From Terricaulis sp. (GTDB lineage: Bacteria > Pseudomonadota > Alphaproteobacteria > Caulobacterales > Aquidulcibacteraceae), in contig JANPZV010000008.1 in the NCBI GenBank assembly GCA_024707365.1, positions 124,001 to 188,000 on the forward strand: a DNA stretch of 64,000 bases. Direction: 5' to 3'. The translations under genes were made by a program, and so were the position numbers. Under the pieces are notes generated by a model. It was not told the origin of the DNA, did not search any database, and worked only from the letters and a program-made list of their open reading frames with translations. Below are positions 44,923 through 53,943 of the stretch, piece after piece. Position 1 is the stretch's first letter. Each line of letters opens with the position of its first letter.

Positions 44923-46350
44923 TTAGCCGCGCAATCGCACCACGTCCCCGCCGCTGGGCGGAAACAGGCTGCTCAGCGCGCTGGCGATCTGCTCGCGCGT
45001 GAACGGCTTTTCCACCGCGCGCACATGGTTGAACGCCGCCGGCAGCGCCTCGCGCCCATAGCCGGTGACGAACACGAACGGCTTGCCCTTCTGCGCCAGC
45101 GCGTTGGCGATTTCATCGACGCGATCGCCAGAGAGATTGCCATCCAGCAGCGCCGCATCGAACGGCTCGCTTGCGATCAGCGCCAACGCTTTGCCGATCG
45201 AATGCGCCGGGCCCAGCACGCTGCAGCCCAGATCGGCCAAATCATCGCTCAGCGTCATGGCGATCAGCGGCTCATCCTCAATCACCAGAATGCGCCGCCC
45301 CGCCAGCGCATGCGCGGGCGTCAGCGTACGCTGTGGCGCATTTGCGGGGCTGAGGCTTTCGTCCGCGCGCGGCGCCAGCGGCGGCAGCGGCATGCTGATT
45401 TCGCAGCGCAGCCCCTCGGGCGGATAGCTCAGCCTCACCATTCCGCCATGGGCGGAAAGGCTCTGTTCGATCAGCGTGGAGCCAAAGCCGCGCCGCGTGG
45501 GCGCCATCGTCAGCGGCCCGCCGCGTTCTTCCCAGATGAGGCGCAGCTGCGCGCCATCTGGGCGTTCAGTCACGCGCCAGCCGATCTCTACCTGGCCTTG
45601 TTCGGCCGAAAGCGCGCCGTGCTTGCGGGCGTTGACGCCCAATTCGTGCAGCACCAGAGAAAGATGCAACGCCGGCTGCGCCGCCAGCCGCACGATCGGC
45701 CCGCTCCAGCGGATGCGTGTCCGGTCCCAGCCTTCCAGCGCCAATTGCTCGCGCGCGATTTCGCCCAGTTCGGCGCTTTGGAACGAATTGCCGGTGAGCA
45801 GCCCATGCGCGCGCGCCAGCGCCTGGATGCGGCCATTGAAGCTTGAAACGAAGCTGTGCGGATCGGGCGCGCGGCGCAGCGTCTGCTGGGCGATCGCCTG
45901 CACGGTGGCCAGCGTGTTCTTGATGCGGTGGTTCAGCTCATCGATCAGCAGGCGCTGCACTTCCTCGGCGCGTTTGCGTCCGGAAATATCGCGCGCGACT
46001 TTCGAGGCGCCGAAGATGCGGCCCGTATTATCCAGCATCGGCGAAACCGTGATCGATAGATCAAGCCGCCGCCCATCCTTGCTCAGGCGCACAGTCTCGA
46101 AATGCTCCACCCGCTCGCCCTTGCGCAGCATCGCGATGATGTGCGCTTCTTCGCTGAGCAATTCAGGCGGGATGATCTTTGTGATCGGCTGGCCGATCAT
46201 TTCCTCGGCGCTATAGCCAAAAATGCGTTCTGCGGCTGCGTTCCAGGTTGTGACGATCCCGTCCAACGTCTTGGAAATAATGGCGTCGTCGGAGGAGGAG
46301 ACGATGGCCGCCAGCCGCGCCGCTTCTTCGCCCCGATCTTGTGCAGACAT
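44923..46350 (-). CDS. PAS/HWE histidine kinase with C-terminal receiver domain
   Basis: A 475-residue soluble hybrid kinase. Residues 10-130 are a PAS domain (DAIISKTLDGIVTTWNAAAE, IFGYSAEEMIGQPI) with PAC; the HWE/HisKA_2 dimerisation box follows as LLIDELNHRIKNTLATVQAI (phospho-His in ELNHR), then an ATPase domain with LHELGVNARKHGALS and a glycine-rich loop RRGFGSTLIEQSL; the C-terminus is a receiver (VIEDEPLIAM, phospho-Asp in ALLDGNLSGD, Lys in AVEKPF). Such kinases serve the general stress response or light sensing in this class; the signal is unknown. Intact frame. Start at 46350. Confidence 0.9.
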   Translation of the reverse strand: MSAQDRGEEAARLAAIVSSSDDAIISKTLDGIVTTWNAAAERIFGYSAEEMIGQPITKIIPPELLSEEAHIIAMLRKGERVEHFETVRLSKDGRRLDLSITVSPMLDNTGRIFGASKVARDISGRKRAEEVQRLLIDELNHRIKNTLATVQAIAQQTLRRAPDPHSFVSSFNGRIQALARAHGLLTGNSFQSAELGEIAREQLALEGWDRTRIRWSGPIVRLAAQPALHLSLVLHELGVNARKHGALSAEQGQVEIGWRVTERPDGAQLRLIWEERGGPLTMAPTRRGFGSTLIEQSLSAHGGMVRLSYPPEGLRCEISMPLPPLAPRADESLSPANAPQRTLTPAHALAGRRILVIEDEPLIAMTLSDDLADLGCSVLGPAHSIGKALALIASEPFDAALLDGNLSGDRVDEIANALAQKGKPFVFVTGYGREALPAAFNHVRAVEKPFTREQIASALSSLFPPSGGDVVRLRG

Positions 46351-46396
46351 GGACCTTACCCTTCGCAGAGAAACGGCAAGGCCGGGCTTCGGTTCC

Positions 46397-46687
46397 CTAC
46401 GGTTCCTCGCCGCCATTCACCTTGAGCCGAAGTTCTTTGCCCGGCTTAAAGAACGGCACCCGCTTGGCCGAAACCTTTACAGCCGCCCCGGTGCGCGGAT
46501 TGCGCCCGGTGCGGGCGTCGCGCTTGCGCACGGAGAACGCGCCAAAGCCGCGCAACTCCACGCGCCCGCCGGACGCCAGCGCCCCGGCGATTTCCTCCAG
46601 CACCACGTCCACCGCGTACTCAACCTCGGCGGCCTTCAAGGGCTGAAATTCTTCCTGCAGCTTCGCCACCAGTTCCGAGCGCAGCAT
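46397..46687 (-). CDS. ihfB: integration host factor subunit beta
   Basis: A 96-residue HU/IHF family protein. The start [20 protein letters not shown], the core [20 protein letters not shown] and the intercalating arm [20 protein letters not shown] with Pro are typical; downstream of rpsA on the same strand is the usual place for ihfB. The ATG at 46687 has a GGAG ribosome site; an in-frame start at 46768 would read through the rpsA terminator. Confidence 0.92.
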   Translation of the reverse strand: MLRSELVAKLQEEFQPLKAAEVEYAVDVVLEEIAGALASGGRVELRGFGAFSVRKRDARTGRNPRTGAAVKVSAKRVPFFKPGKELRLKVNGGEEP

Positions 46688-46770
46688 CGGAGGCTCCCCA
46701 TTTTTCACCGGCGCTAACAGGCCCGGCAATGATCCCGGCGTCAACACTGTATTTGCTTGAATTGCCAAAG

Positions 46771-46802
46771 AAAAGCCCGGCGCCTTGCGGGGCCGGGCTT
46801 TT
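46771..46802 (-). terminator. Rho-independent terminator after rpsA
   Basis: An 11-bp perfect stem, AAAAGCCCGGC (46771-46781) with GCCGGGCTTTT (46792-46802), ten-base loop, followed on the minus strand by CTTT. It ends rpsA 24 bases past its stop and separates it from ihfB. Confidence 0.88.
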
Positions 46803-46825
46803 CCGAGCGGTTTTGGGCTACCTGA

Positions 46826-48527
46826 CTAGGATTTGGGCTTGTTGAGAGCCGCGCCCAGGATGTCGCCCAGCGAGGCGCCGCTGTCGGACGAGCCGAACTG
46901 CGCGATCGCTTCTTTCTCGTCTTTCAGCTCCATCGCCTTGATGGAGAGCGAGACGCGGCGGGCGGCCTTTTTCGTAGCTCGTCACCATCGCGTCCACCCG
47001 GTCGCCCACGGCGAAGCGCTCGGGGCGCTGCTCCGAACGGTCGCGGGAGAGGTCGCTCTTGCGGATGAAGCTGCGCAGCGCATCGCCTTCGCCGAACGCC
47101 ACTTCGATGCCGCCGGAGGCCACTTCCACCACCTTGGTGGTGATGATCTGGCCCTTTCGGAATTCGGCGTCCGCCATCGGATCGGAATCGACCTGCTTGA
47201 TGCCCAGGCTGATGCGCTCTTTCTCGACGTCCACATCGAGCACCTTGGCTTTGACCACATCGCCCTTGTTGAAGCGGGCGAGGGCTTCTTCGCCTTGGGC
47301 GTCCCAGGCGATGTCCGAAAGGTGGACCATGCCATCGAGCTCGGCGTTGAGGCCGACGAACAGCCCGAACTCGGTGATGTTCTTGACCTCGCCTTCGATC
47401 ACCGAACCCACCGGGTTTTCGGCCACGAACGCATCCCACGGATTGTTCTGCACTTGCTTGATGCCAAGGCTGATGCGGCGCTTGTCGCCATCCACATCGA
47501 GCACCAGCACGTCCACTTCTTGCGAGGTGGAGAGGATTTTCGAGGGGTGCAGGTTCTTCTTGGTCCAGCTCATTTCCGAGACGTGGACAAGGCCCTCAAC
47601 GCCCGCTTCCAGCTCAACAAACGCGCCGTAATCGGTGATGTTGGTCACGCGCCCGGTGAACTTGCCGCCAGCCGGATATTTCGCGTCCACGCCATCCCAC
47701 GGATCGCTCATCAGCTGCTTCATGCCGAGCGAAATGCGTTGCGTATCGGGGTTGATCTTGACGATCTGCACTTTCACCGTGTCGCCCACATTGAGCACTT
47801 GGCTCGGATGGTTGACGCGCTTCCAGCTCATGTCGGTGACGTGCAAGAGGCCGTCAATGCCGCCCAGATCCACGAACGCGCCGTAATCGGTGATGTTCTT
47901 CACAACACCTTCGCGCACTTCGCCTTCCTTCAGCTGGCCGACGATTTCCGCACGCTCGCTCGCACGCGATTCTTCCAGCACCGCGCGGCGCGAGACAACG
48001 ATGTTGCCGCGCTGGCGGTCCATTTTCAGAATCGCGAACGGCTGCACGATATTCATCAGCGGGCCAACATCGCGCACCGGGCGGATGTCAACTTGCGAAC
48101 CGGGCAGGAACGCGTTGGCGCCGCCGAGATCCACCGTGAAGCCGCCCTTCACGCGGCCAACGAGGGCGCCGTTCACGGCGTCGCCAGCGGCGAAGCTCTT
48201 TTCAAGGCGGGTCCAGGCTTCTTCGCGGCGGGCCTTCTCGCGGCTCACCACCGCGTCGCCGAGGGCGTTTTCGATACGGTCGAGATAAACTTCAACGATG
48301 TCGCCGGCTTTGGGCGTGCCCGCGCCGTCATCGACAAGGAATTCACGAACAGGGATGCGGCCCTCGGTCTTGAGGCCGATATCGACCACGACGAAATCGT
48401 GCTCAACGGCGATCACGGTCGCCGGAATCACGCGGCCTTCGACCATGCCGCGGCTGCCGAGGCTTTCGTCGAGAAGCGCCGCGAAATCGTCGCGGGAGGG
48501 GGTAAGGGAATCTTGGGCTTGCGCCAT
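46826..48527 (-). CDS. rpsA: 30S ribosomal protein S1 (frameshift as sequenced)
   Basis: About 566 residues with six S1/OB repeats; repeats with the NITDYGAFV and DVDxxKRRISLG pattern are easy to see ([50 protein letters not shown]). The last 50 residues are in another frame ([14 protein letters not shown] ... NKPKS), after the T5/A5 run at 46968-46972; four A restores a normal S1 end. S1 is essential in most Gram-negatives, so this is a sequencing error in all likelihood. Start at 48527 ([10 protein letters not shown]). Confidence 0.95.
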
Positions 48528-48581
48528 ACGTTTGTTGCTCCAATTCAATTGTCACGGCCGGCCGGTTGGCTCCGGCGGTCT

Positions 48582-48600
48582 CGGCCCCACCATGGGGCCG
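48582..48600 (-). promoter_or_regulatory. hairpin in rpsA leader
   Basis: CGGCCCC (48582-48588), loop ACCAT, GGGGCCG (48594-48600), about 55 bp before the rpsA start. It could be a leader control element, as S1 genes are autoregulated elsewhere, or simply a leftover terminator. There is no T-run on the minus strand. Confidence 0.3.
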
Positions 48601-48620
48601 TGGCTATCTTTTGTTTGCGC

Positions 48621-48676
48621 CCCCGCGCGCGGGGAGCTGTCGTCCCCGGACGTGATCCGGGGATGACTGAGGGGGT
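48621..48676. repeat. composite hairpin repeat (CTCCCC-type and GTCCCCGGA)
   Basis: CCCCGCGCGCGGGG (48621-48634) self-pairs, followed by GGAGCTGTC and ATGACTGAGGGGG of the same kind as at 1880-1910, with GTCCCCGGAC/ATCCGGGGAT inserted between them (48642-48664). The whole 48528-48851 spacer holds no gene that I can support; it contains this repeat, the rpsA leader and the promoter region for the CcdA-like gene. Confidence 0.7.
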
Positions 48677-48851
48677 TGGCCGAAAACGCAAAAGCGCCTG
48701 GGGCGGGGCCTCAGGTCGCTCAAACGCCGCCCCGCTATGCTGGCAGGGCAGCCTCCAACGCCGCTTCTATAAATAGGGGCGGGCGCGGGAGCAAGGGAGG
48801 GGCGGCGCTGAATCATGGCGCAGGGGGCCGCTTGCGGCTATATTTGCAGCC

Positions 48852-49109
48852 ATGAGCGCCGAATACGTCATGGACGAAGAGCTTGAAGCTTTCCTCCGCG
48901 AAGAAGGCATCGATCCCGAATGGGTAAAAGCCGAGTGGGTGAGGATGGCCCAATCCAAACGCACGCCCGAAGAAGAAGCCAAGCTGGCGGCGGAGCGGGA
49001 GGAGCTGCGGGAGTCGACTGAGGCGCACAATAGGCTCATCGCCGAACGCGGTTCGCTCGCCGATCACGTTCGGGCTTATGAGCAAAGCCGTGCGCGCAAT
49101 CGCTCGTGA
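48852..49109 (+). CDS. CcdA-like antitoxin with unusual N-terminus
   Basis: An 85-residue acidic protein whose end (EAHNRLIAERGSLADHVRAY) matches the CcdB-binding tail of CcdA. The N-terminal part (DEELEAFLREEGIDPEWVKA) is helical and lacks the ribbon-helix-helix expected of CcdA, so operator binding may differ. It overlaps the CcdB-type gene by four bases (ATGA-like coupling), antitoxin first. Located between cmk and rpsA. Confidence 0.7.
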   Translation: MSAEYVMDEELEAFLREEGIDPEWVKAEWVRMAQSKRTPEEEAKLAAEREELRESTEAHNRLIAERGSLADHVRAYEQSRARNRS

Positions 49110-49414
49110 AGCAGTACGACGTCATCAACAACCCTTTCCGGCGTCAGATGGCGGACGCGCCCTTCCTGCTTGTTCTCCAGCACGATCGAAACACAGATAC
49201 CGTGAATGTGATCGTCGCACCGCTCTCCTTGAGCGCACGCCCATCGCGGCGCGAGGTTAAGCTCACGGTCTCGGGGCGTGATTGCGTTATGCTGCCGATG
49301 GAACTCACGTCGATGGCGCGCAGCGCGCTGCCTGATCGTGCTGTGACCAACCTCGCGCACGAAAGCTTCCGCATCCAAACCGCGCTCGACATCGTGTTCA
49401 GCGCGGCGGGGTAG
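49106..49414 (+). CDS. CcdB-like toxin
   Basis: A 102-residue protein with the CcdB pattern: QYDVINNPFRRQMADAPFLL, VLQHDRNTDTVNVIVAPL, the VMLPMELTSMARSAL strand and a final LDIVFSAAG. CcdB poisons DNA gyrase; whether this one does is unknown. The C-terminal Gly-Ile pair of F-plasmid CcdB is replaced by SAAG. Downstream of and coupled to the CcdA-like gene. Confidence 0.8.
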   Translation: MKQYDVINNPFRRQMADAPFLLVLQHDRNTDTVNVIVAPLSLSARPSRREVKLTVSGRDCVMLPMELTSMARSALPDRAVTNLAHESFRIQTALDIVFSAAG

Positions 49415-49426
49415 GGGGTAAAGAGC

Positions 49427-49657
49427 TTAGCGCTTCTTCCGGAAGAAAATCGCAATCAATGCCCCGAGCACTGGAAGCGTTATGAACGGAATGTACTCTA
49501 CGAGTGTCACGTAGGCCGTTGAGCCATGATATGGGATCGGCCAAAGGTGTCCCGTTTCCGAAATTGGGTGCTTCGGATTCCGGTCAAAAATCCAAAAGCC
49601 GTACACGAGCCAAAGGCCGCACCCACAGAGCACCAACCAGCCCTTGTCCAACTTCAT
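49427..49657 (-). CDS. small two-helix membrane protein
   Basis: A 76-residue protein with hydrophobic helices at about 7-24 and 50-71 and a C-terminal RKKR. It overlaps the cmk stop by four bases on the same strand, which supports a real, cotranscribed gene. Tryptophan- and proline-rich loop (HLWPIPYHGS). Family not recognised. Confidence 0.55.
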   Translation of the reverse strand: MKLDKGWLVLCGCGLWLVYGFWIFDRNPKHPISETGHLWPIPYHGSTAYVTLVEYIPFITLPVLGALIAIFFRKKR

Positions 49658-50277
49658 CCTCGCACCGTCTCCACCACCCCCACCGCCGCCTCCACCGCCG
49701 CCGCCACATCCATCTCCGTCGTATCCAGCAGATGCGCATCCGCCGCCTGCCGCAGCGGGCTCTCGGCGCGGTTCGTATCGCGCTCATCACGCTCGGCGAT
49801 CTGCGCTTTCAGCGCTTCAAAGCTGATCGTCTCCCCGCGCGCCTGCAATTCTTTCAGCCGTCGCGCCGTGCGCGCCTCCAGCGAGGCGGTGACGTACAAT
49901 TTCACGTCCGCATCCGGGCAAATCACAGTCCCGATGTCGCGCCCATCCAGCACCGCGCCGGCAGGGTCGGCCGCGAACGCGCGCTGCGCATCGCGCAGCA
50001 CAAGCCTCACCGCCGGGATCACCGCCACTTTGGAAGCCGCCAGCCCCGCCTGCGAGGAGCGAATCCGGTCCTCATCAATGGCGCCGAGGTCGAGCGCCTC
50101 GGCCGCCGCCACCGCCGCCGCTTCATCGCCGGGATCGCCCCCGGCATCCAGCACGGCCAGCCCCACCGCGCGATACAGCGCGCCCGTATCCAGGCGCTTG
50201 AGCCCAAAGCGCGCCGCCAAATGCTTGGCGATCGTGCCCTTGCCCGAGGCGGTCGGTCCATCAACAGCGATAATCAT
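49654..50277 (-). CDS. cmk: cytidylate kinase
   Basis: A 207-residue (d)CMP kinase. P-loop AVDGPTASGKGTIAKHLAAR, CMP-binding LDTGALYRAVG, and the conserved VLDGRDIGTVICPDADVKLY and DERDTNRAESPL motifs are present. In related genomes cmk directly precedes rpsA; here a small gene and the CcdAB-like module lie between. Start at 50277 where homology begins; an ATG nine bases upstream is possible. Confidence 0.95.
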   Translation of the reverse strand: MIIAVDGPTASGKGTIAKHLAARFGLKRLDTGALYRAVGLAVLDAGGDPGDEAAAVAAAEALDLGAIDEDRIRSSQAGLAASKVAVIPAVRLVLRDAQRAFAADPAGAVLDGRDIGTVICPDADVKLYVTASLEARTARRLKELQARGETISFEALKAQIAERDERDTNRAESPLRQAADAHLLDTTEMDVAAAVEAAVGVVETVRG

Positions 50278-50375
50278 GGGGCGCACTTAGCAGGCGCAGC
50301 GCAAATGCGCGAGCCGCTTTGCTGACGTTGCGTCCGCCTTGACTTCATCGCCCAACCCGCGCCGACTCCGCCCCC

Positions 50376-51839
50376 ATGAGCGAACACGTTGACGTTCTCA
50401 TCATCGGCGCCGGCCTCTCCGGCATTGGCGCGGGCTATTACCTGCAGCGCGATTGCCCGCGCAAAAGCTATCTCATCTTAGAAAACCGCGACGCCATTGG
50501 CGGCACCTGGGATCTCTTCCGCTATCCGGGCGTGCGCTCCGATAGCGATATGTTCACCCTGGGCTATTCCTTCAAACCCTGGAACGGGGAGAAGGCCATC
50601 GCCGACGGGCCCTCGATCTGGGCATATGTGAACGAAACCGCGCGCGAGCATGGCATTGATCAGCACGTCCGCTTCAAGCGCCGCGTCGCCTCCGCCAATT
50701 GGTCAAGCCAAGACGCGCTCTGGCGCATCGAGGCCGAGCATGAAGGCGGCGTGGAGCATTACACCGCCAATTTCCTCATCTCCTGCGCCGGCTATTACGA
50801 TTACGAAGAGGGCTACGCCCCCGATTTTCCCGGCGCCAACCGCTTTGCCGGCCACATCATCCATCCCCAGCATTGGCCTGAGCATCTCGATTATAGCGGC
50901 CAGCGCGTGATCATTATCGGCTCCGGCGCCACCGCCGTCACGCTCGCGCCCTCGATGGCGGATCGCGCGGCGCACGTCACCATGCTGCAGCGCTCGCCCA
51001 CCTACATGATCTCCATGCCGGCGGTGGACAAAATCGCCAATGCCATGCGCAAGGCGCTACCAAAGCAATTCGCCTATGACGCCACGCGCTTCACCCGCAT
51101 CATTATCCAGCAGCTTTTTTTCCGTCTCGCCCGCGCGCGCCCGGAAAAAACCCGCACGCGCCTGCTGGGCCTCATCCGCGAAGAGCTTGGCCCCGATTAC
51201 GACATGCGCCATTTCACCCCGCGCTATAATCCGTGGGAGGAGCGGCTCTGCCTGGTGCCCGATAACGATATGTTCGCGGCCATCCGCGCCGGCAAAGTCG
51301 AGATCGTCACCGATCACATCGAAAGCTTCACCGAAACCGGAATCCAACTCGCCAGCGGCAAGCACCTGCCGGCCGACATCATCGTCACCGCCACTGGCCT
51401 TAATCTCCGCATCTTCGGCGGCGCCGCCATCAGCGTCGATGGCGCGGCGGTGCAATCGGGGGAGCTTTACGCTTACAAGGGCTGCATGTTCTCGGGCGTG
51501 CCCAACATGATCAACGTGTTTGGCTACACCAACGCCTCCTGGACGCTGCGCGCCGATCTCATCAATCAATTCGCCTGCCGGCTGATCAATTACATGGATC
51601 AATATGGCCTGTCCGCCGTCACCCCGCGCCTCAGCGGCGCTGAGGCGCGGGAGGAGCGCCCGTTCGTGGATTTCTCCTCCGGCTATTTCCAGCGCGCCAA
51701 GCATCTTCTGCCCAAGCAAACCGCCAGGGCCCCTTGGAAGCAAAACCAATCCTACGCGCACGATCTGCTCGATCTGCGCTTTGGCAAGCTTGAGGACGGC
51801 GCGCTCGAATTTTCCAAGGCCCCGGCGCGCGCGGCGTGA
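50376..51839 (+). CDS. flavin-containing monooxygenase, Baeyer-Villiger type
   Basis: A 487-residue EthA-like enzyme. FAD Rossmann motif GAGLSGIGAGYYL near the start, GGTWDLFRYPGVRSDSDM, the BVMO/FMO fingerprint region FAGHIIHPQHWPEHLDYSGQ, and the NADPH motif GSGATAVTLAPSM follow in order. It resembles actinobacterial EthA and related Baeyer-Villiger monooxygenases that oxidise ketones. Substrate unknown. Intact. Confidence 0.9.
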   Translation: MSEHVDVLIIGAGLSGIGAGYYLQRDCPRKSYLILENRDAIGGTWDLFRYPGVRSDSDMFTLGYSFKPWNGEKAIADGPSIWAYVNETAREHGIDQHVRFKRRVASANWSSQDALWRIEAEHEGGVEHYTANFLISCAGYYDYEEGYAPDFPGANRFAGHIIHPQHWPEHLDYSGQRVIIIGSGATAVTLAPSMADRAAHVTMLQRSPTYMISMPAVDKIANAMRKALPKQFAYDATRFTRIIIQQLFFRLARARPEKTRTRLLGLIREELGPDYDMRHFTPRYNPWEERLCLVPDNDMFAAIRAGKVEIVTDHIESFTETGIQLASGKHLPADIIVTATGLNLRIFGGAAISVDGAAVQSGELYAYKGCMFSGVPNMINVFGYTNASWTLRADLINQFACRLINYMDQYGLSAVTPRLSGAEAREERPFVDFSSGYFQRAKHLLPKQTARAPWKQNQSYAHDLLDLRFGKLEDGALEFSKAPARAA

Positions 51840-51924
51840 GGCTTGAGCCTAGCTAAACCCGCTTTTGCCTTGGCCCGCGCGCGGCCGATAGGCTAGGACG
51901 CCTCAAACGGCAGCGGGGCGGCGC

Positions 51925-53172
51925 GTGAAATTTTTAAGCTTCATCGTTTTGGGCGCGCTGGTCGCGGGCGTTCTGGCAGGGGCGGGCGTGCGCGCCGCAG
52001 AAGCCGGCTGGCTCACCGAACTGGCGCACGCCATCGAAGCCTTTGGCGGGCTCTGGCTCAACACCCTGCGCATGACGGTGATCCCGCTCATCGTCTCGCT
52101 GCTGATCCTTGGCGTCGCCTCTGTGGCTGACACAGCGCGCACCGGCGGGCTTGTCGCCCGCGCGGTGCTGCTGTTTGCCGTGCTCATTCTTTTCTCGGCC
52201 ACCTATGGCGTCATCGCCGTCAACGGCTTGCTCGCGCTGTTTCCCGTCGCGCCGGTCGAAGCGCAAAAATTCCTCGCCGGCTTTGGCGAGGTGGCCAAGG
52301 CCACAGAGCCGCCCAGCTTCGCGGCGTGGCTCGCAGGGCTCGCGCCCGCCAACCCGGTGCGCGCCGCGGCCGAGGATGCGATCCTGCCGCTTGTCACCTT
52401 CGCCATGTTCTTCGGCTTCGCCGTCACCAAGATCGAACCGAAATTGCGCGAGGCGATCGTCACCTTTTTCCGCGGCGTGTCCGAAGCGATGATCGTTGTG
52501 GTGCGCTGGGTGCTGCTTGCAGCCCCGCTCGGGGTGTTCGCGCTCTCGCTCGGGCTCGGCGCGCGCGCGGGGCTGGGCGCGGCCGGCACGCTCGCGCATT
52601 ACGTGTTCATCGTCACCAGCGTTGTCGCCAGCGTCACGGTTCTGGCTTGGTTGCTCGGGGTTTTGTTCTCACGCCAGCCGATTGGCCGCTTCACCACTGC
52701 GCTGTTTCCCGTATGGGCGGTCGCCGCCGCGACCCAATCCTCGCTCGCCTCCTTGCCGGTGATGTTGCAGGCCTGCCTGCGCTCGCTCGCCATCCCTGCG
52801 CGCGTGGCGGATGTGACCTTGCCTTTGTCGGTCGCGGTATTCCGTTTCACCAGCGCGCCCACCAATCTCGCGGTCTGCTTTTTCGTCGCGCACCTTTACG
52901 GCATCGAGCCCAGCATGCTGCAAATCGTCGGCGCGATCATTGTCGCGTTTGCGGTGTCGATCGGCTCTGTCGGCCTGCCGGGGCAGGTGAGCTTCATCGC
53001 CTCGATCGCGCCGATCTGCTTTGCGCTCGGCGTGCCGATCGAAATCCTTGGCGTGCTCATCGCCGTCGAGGTCATCCCCGACATCTTCCGCACCCTCGGC
53101 AACACCACCGCCGACGTCTCCGCCACCGCCATCCTCGGCAAAGGCGAGAAGGACGAAGAAAAGCCCGCGTGA
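51925..53172 (+). CDS. dicarboxylate/amino acid:cation symporter (DAACS)
   Basis: A 415-residue GltP/DctA-type transporter. The pore hairpins and substrate region are visible: FGGLWLNTLRMTVIPLIVSL, SSLASLPVMLQACLRSLAIP (SSxxTLP-like) and VAVFRFTSAPTNLAVCFFVA with the LGVPIEILGVLIAVEVIPDI end. The usual Na-binding NMDGT signature is changed to RFTSAPTN, so substrate and coupling ion are uncertain. GTG start at 51925. A 7-bp hairpin (AGCGGGG/CCCCGCT, 53173-53194) follows the stop. Confidence 0.85.
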   Translation: MKFLSFIVLGALVAGVLAGAGVRAAEAGWLTELAHAIEAFGGLWLNTLRMTVIPLIVSLLILGVASVADTARTGGLVARAVLLFAVLILFSATYGVIAVNGLLALFPVAPVEAQKFLAGFGEVAKATEPPSFAAWLAGLAPANPVRAAAEDAILPLVTFAMFFGFAVTKIEPKLREAIVTFFRGVSEAMIVVVRWVLLAAPLGVFALSLGLGARAGLGAAGTLAHYVFIVTSVVASVTVLAWLLGVLFSRQPIGRFTTALFPVWAVAAATQSSLASLPVMLQACLRSLAIPARVADVTLPLSVAVFRFTSAPTNLAVCFFVAHLYGIEPSMLQIVGAIIVAFAVSIGSVGLPGQVSFIASIAPICFALGVPIEILGVLIAVEVIPDIFRTLGNTTADVSATAILGKGEKDEEKPA

Positions 53173-53199
53173 AGCGGGGAGCGCGCGCCCCGCTATCCC

Positions 53200-53262
53200 A
53201 CCCGCCGCCCTCGTCCTCCCCCGCCAGGGGAGGTGGCTCGCGCGCAGCGCGAGACGGAGGGG
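53200..53262. repeat. composite hairpin repeat, CCTCCCC type
   Basis: CCTCCCC cgcca GGGGAGG and CTCGCGC gca GCGCGAG hairpins are stacked between CCCGCC and GGCGGG ends, forming a cruciform-like element related to those at 1862 and 48621. Confidence 0.75.
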
Positions 53263-53293
53263 CGGGCGCAGATGCCTACGGAAATAGCCCAAA

Positions 53294-53385
53294 TATGGAG
53301 CGCGGGCGTCCCGCCCGCATCGTTCAAACGCCACGCCTTTGGGCCGCTTCAAGCACCCATGCGGGCGGGACGCCCGCGCTCCATA
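53294..53385. repeat. 27-bp-arm perfect inverted repeat, GGAGCGCGGGCG family
   Basis: Arms 53294-53320 and 53359-53385 are exact reverse complements (outer TATGGAGCGCGGGCGTC), with a 38-base loop. It is the second copy of the element at 22623-22691, with CCCGCC instead of CTCGCC in the arm centre. Confidence 0.9.
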
Positions 53386-53943
53386 AGAAATCTATCCGAC
53401 CGATTTCGCACCATGCCTAAACTCATCCCGTTCAGATCACGGGAGGCGGTTGTGCACACCAGACCAATCACGATCCGAACGCGGTTTGAGCGTGATGAGA
53501 AACAGACTGGCGACAGCGCGTTTCTTTGCTCCGGTGAGAAACAGGGAAGCCGGAGAACCTTGAGAGCGATGGTGGCTCTCAAAGCACGCGAGCCGGGAAC
53601 GACTGCAAGGCGCTAAGCGCGCCTGGATACCCAGCGTCGCAGCATCGGCGGCGGTGAGGGCGCAAACGGCCATCGCTTTATATGGTGTGGTGCGCATCAT
53701 CGCCTGGGGAGGAGACCCGGCCGGTTCGCTGTCTTATCAACGTATGGCCACCCAGGGCGACGTCAGAACGCTGCACGCAGGCGCCGGTTGAAAAACAGAT
53801 CGCGCGGGGCCCGCTTTAGGCGCAAACCCAAACTAAATTTCCACGCGTAGCTTAAAGCGCGCCCCGCTCTCCCTCCTTCGCTTCGGAGGGCTTCGCCCAC
53901 TTGTCTCCGCAAGCGCCGCGCGCTGTGCGGATAAAGGCGCGAT
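53386..53943. other. gene-poor block of unusual composition, possible structured RNA
   Basis: This 560-bp block between repeats has lower G+C and different codon-position bias from the rest of the window. A 67-codon frame (53413-53616, MPKLIPFRSREAVVHTRPIT start) has a third-position G+C I estimate at about 58 percent, versus well over 80 in neighbours, so I do not call it a gene. Several short hairpins exist: CCCGT/ACGGG near 53427-53443, CTCCGG/CCGGAG, TTGAGAGC/GCTCTCAA (53560-53582), and GGGGAGGAG at 53706-53714, whose complement is the anti-Shine-Dalgarno-like CTCCTCCCC seen in alphaproteobacterial sRNAs. Confidence 0.3.

Noticed and set aside
46833..48776. Long open frame opposite rpsA (647 codons)
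   Set aside because: It is a shadow of the GC-rich S1 gene; its translation is His/Arg/Ala-rich with no motif.
52326..53420. Long frame overlapping the symporter on the plus strand
   Set aside because: Arg/Ala-rich translation in a shifted frame of a clear transporter; no protein-like features.
53413..53616. 67-codon protein-coding gene
   Set aside because: Weak third-position G+C, no ribosome site that I trust and no family; listed only as part of an unusual block.
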